Shown piece after piece: positions 61,185 through 64,000 of a stretch of DNA of 64,000 nucleotides. Each line of letters starts with the position of its first letter. Within the stretch, counting starts at the first letter, position 1. The position numbers and the translations under genes are program-made. The stretch lies in the NCBI GenBank assembly GCA_948567375.1, contig OX419761.1, forward strand, positions 50,470,501-50,534,500. The letters are read 5' to 3'. This stretch comes from Lunularia cruciata (lineage: Eukaryota; Streptophyta; Marchantiopsida; Lunulariales; Lunulariaceae). Under the pieces are notes generated by a model. The model worked only from the letters and a program-made list of their open reading frames with translations. It had not been told where the DNA came from and ran no database searches.

Positions 61185-63658
61185 GTGCATCAAGAGGAAG
61201 TTAGGATGGCTAGTCCAGGAATCGGGCGGAAGAGTTGTCACCAACCTAGAGTGGAGGAGAGTAAGATGGGAGGTGGAAAGAAGAACTCAGAATTTGTAGT
61301 GAGAAATCATGCAATTTGGAGGTTAGATGTGATTGCAAGGATCAAAGTCTTGAGCAAGCTTTGGATCACATTTCTGGCATGGAACTAGAACGTTAATTTT
61401 CCAAGTCTCATGACCAAGATAAGAGATAGTGTCTAGATGGACCTGAGGCAGAAGGTAAGAGAGGAAATTTGGCTCAATAGATAGAGTTGGATTGGAACTC
61501 AAAAGAGAGGCAGGTGAGGAGCAAGGAGCAACATTCTTGGGGAGAGGAGAGGTAGCTAAAGAAACCCCAGAAGACATCTTTTCTTCAAAACACACAAAGA
61601 ATGGATATAGGGTCAAGAGTTATAAGGACCTTGTGAGGAGAGACATCATAGGAGCAATGATGGCCATCTTCAAGTTGGAGCAAACCACTTATGTGATGAA
61701 ACACCAAGTGGTGTTTTTCCATAAGATGTTTGCAAGGAAACCCATTAATTGAGCAAAGTGCTTTCATTAGCACACAGGACAAATGGTGTGGAATTTATAG
61801 GATAAGATGCATGCACACTACATTGTGCCATTTGCAGCCCATTTTTACTTGGGATTGAATTTATTGAATTTGGCAAAACAACACAAGATGGTGTTGCACT
61901 TCCATACCGACTTGAGGAGAGATGCTAATGCGGATGAGCAATAATACATTCTTCAGATCAGAAATAGTGATGAGTACTATGCACGAATGGGGTTGAGTGT
62001 GAGATTGGCGGTAAATGCTCTAAAGAAAAATAAGAGGAGTTGACCCTAAGAAGAAGTAGCGGTGATGAGACCGCAGAAGACTAGAAAAGTGAACCAAAAG
62101 AAAGACCTGGTGGTAATAGCGTCATCAAAGGAAGAACTAGAAGGTGAGGCCAAGTGCAAGTCAAAAGACTTGGAGAGAGAAGAGGAACCCAAACTCACAT
62201 TGCAAAGTGGTGAGGCAAGTAGCAAGAGTGAGGACGGAGTGGAGATGTAGTCGGTACCAAAGGGAGAAGAGGGAAAGTTGGAGATGGCATAAGAAGATAA
62301 CCAGAAGGAAGAAGAGGAAGTTCCAGAGAAATTGGAGTAGAAGGTTATCATTTAGAGGGATCTCTGATCAAGAAGAAGTATGATGCATGAGGAGGGGCCC
62401 AATCAAAGAAGAGAAATGGAGAGTGAGAGTTTGGGGAGCAAGAAAATCAATTCCAATCAGGTGACTTTGACTGAGGAGAAGAATGTCAGGCAAAGAAGGA
62501 GAAAAGCCCGCAAGCAGAATGGAACCAGATTAGAGGGGTGGAGTTTCTACAAGAGATTGTTTGCACGTTGCTGATGAAGCTAGAGGAGAAGAAGAAAGAA
62601 ATGCAGTCGGAGTATCTTGATGTAAAAACTATGTTGTAGGTGCTAGCAAGGTTAGAAGAAGGAAACTTGGAGTTGAAGGAGAGTATAAGCCGAGGAGAGG
62701 AGCAAAAGGAGATACTAAGAGTAGATATAGTAGTACAAAATCAGGTGATTGAAAATTTAAAGAGAGAAGTGGGGAGTAAAGAGAGAATAATAGAGCAAAA
62801 AGTCATAGCTAGAGAAAGACAGATAGTTGAGTATGAAATCTTGAAACAACAATTTGCTTATTCTTGATTAGAAGTCATTTATGCTATGGCAAGGGTAGTA
62901 GAGAAGGCGCAAATACTGAATAGAATGATGCAAAGTGTAGAAGCGAAGAAGCAACTCTGGCAAAGAGAGTTAACAGTGAGGTATAAAGAAGAAGAAAGAT
63001 TGAGGGAGTTACTTTGTAATTTGGAAGAGAAGATAGTGCAGAAGGGGAAGGAGAAGAAGAATGTGAAGGCCAAATTTGAGGCGCAAATGGCAATGTACCA
63101 GGAGGACTGGTAGGCAGATCGGGAACATGAGAGAAGAATGAAGCTCAAACCATTGAAGGACATAGTAGTGAAGATGAATGCAATTCTGAGTACTAAGGCC
63201 AGTGTAAGAAGTGAAGAAACGAGGTTGCACGAGTTAAGATTGTTGGTGCAAGAGACAAGGAGAATAAATGAAAAGGATAAGGACTTGAATGCTTTATTGA
63301 TTAGTCTTAGAACTCTTGTAGATAAGAAGATATTGGAAGTGGAAGGCAATATCATTATTAGATTAGATTTAGTTAAGTTAGAAGTAGATAAACTTTGAAA
63401 GGATGTAAAAGTGAGACCCAAAGTAGAAGAAGTAGGAGTACAAATATGTTTGGAGTTGCCATTAGAGATATTAGAGAAAGATAGGTTGTAGGAAGAAGAT
63501 GTATGTAGGTTACCCATGGCGGGAATTGCAGATAAGAGTGAAGAGGTGTTAGAATTGGTAGAAGAGTTAGTAGTTGAGAAACCCGAGGATAGAGTTGTAT
63601 GTGAGCTTACTTTAGGTTTGGAAGCCAAAGAAGAAGTAGACATCATATTGGAGTAATA
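61185..63658 (+). pseudogene. Coiled-coil ORF family, copy D (best preserved)
   Basis: Plus-strand frame with about a dozen stops or shifts. Blocks in order: RIKVLSKLWITFLAWN (61.35 kb), YRVKSYKDLVRRDIIGAMMA (61.6 kb), VVFFHKMFARKPIN (61.7 kb), HFYLGLNLLNLAKQHKMVLH (61.85 kb), SDEYYARMGLSVRLAVNAL (61.97 kb), an acidic/basic linker (VNQKKDLVVIASSKEELEGE, 62.1 kb), then heptad-rich coiled coil from 62640 to about 63400 (VLARLEEGNLELKESISRGE; KEEERLRELLCNLEEKIVQK; RLHELRLLVQETRRINEKDK). The original protein would have been roughly 800 residues. It lies head-to-head with gypsy-3 pol. I do not recognise the family. Confidence 0.62.
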
Positions 63659-64000
63659 ATAGATTTGAGATTTTGAAGAGATAGATATGAAGAGGTGCAT
63701 TGTCATTTGGATCTACAAGTTAGAAAAGTTGTTGTAGAACAATATAGTTGTTGGTAATTGCTGAAGTGCTTTGCCTATTTAAAGGAGGCATTCATAGTAT
63801 GCTATTTTTCAGTGCTCATAATTTTGAGAATAGATAAAGTGAAGTGCTGATTATAGTGCTTGTTGCTTGAGCTTAATTTTGAGTATCAATTCTACATTTA
63901 TAGTTGTGTGTGTTTGGAGAATTCTGAAATGCAAGTCAGTGTGTTTGTTGGATGTTGGATTCCACAACCATGATCTTCATTCTATGTGTTTGATCATGAG
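63659..64000. other. Flank downstream of copy D
   Basis: AT-rich; no ORF with recognisable domain. It may be the 3' non-coding part of the copy D unit, but similarity to the B and C ends was not convincing. Confidence 0.35.

Noticed and set aside
62879-63706. 275-residue minus ORF rich in Ser/Asn/Leu
   Set aside because: It is the antisense shadow of the Glu/Lys-rich coiled coil of copy D on the plus strand; composition mirrors that strand.

Overview
The window looks like nuclear DNA of a land plant, most likely a moss. This is an inference: the genes are rich in short GT-AG introns, a plant-type cyclopropane synthase and a plant-type acylaminoacyl peptidase are present, and LTR retrotransposons of mixed age fill the space between them. 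No rRNA, tRNA, CRISPR or bacterial operon was seen. One assembly gap of 200 N lies at 47764-47963.

Layout. 1-3478: a fairly young Ty1/copia element on the minus strand, cut by the window edge. 3487-3720: an almost perfect tandem duplication able to form a hairpin. 3815-8024 (+): an intact 14-exon reading frame for the methyltransferase part of a plant cyclopropane-fatty-acid synthase; the usual N-terminal FAD/amine-oxidase half is not in the window. 8.1-9.2 kb: a tiny LINE tail and two tandem repeats. 9.2-26.3 kb: AT-rich nested retroelements, comprising a complete decayed gypsy element with both LTRs (11477-17711), a decayed copia copy (18.06-25.56 kb) and remnants, plus two copies of an unusual coiled-coil ORF. 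26989-33154 (-): a complete 17-exon acylaminoacyl peptidase gene, 842 codons, with a LINE fragment in intron 12. 36580-43433 (-) and probably further upstream: a WH1 + FKBP + coiled-coil gene of FKBP15/WAFL type. 46.4-52.9 kb: AT-rich DNA, mostly non-coding. 52.9-64 kb: two more copies of the coiled-coil ORF, each head-to-head with gypsy pol debris, and an LTR-like segment carrying an array of heat-shock elements.

The three cellular genes have consistent splice phases and look functional, except that the cyclopropane synthase lacks its N-terminal half here. They have no obvious joint pathway. The best candidate for something undescribed is the repeated coiled-coil ORF family (four copies). 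One copy (21643-25133) forms a cleanly bounded 3.5-kb insertion inside a copia element with a short target duplication, yet shows no recognisable reverse transcriptase or transposase.

All exon coordinates were derived by eye from splice sites, reading phase and recall of family motifs. No alignment or database search was run.
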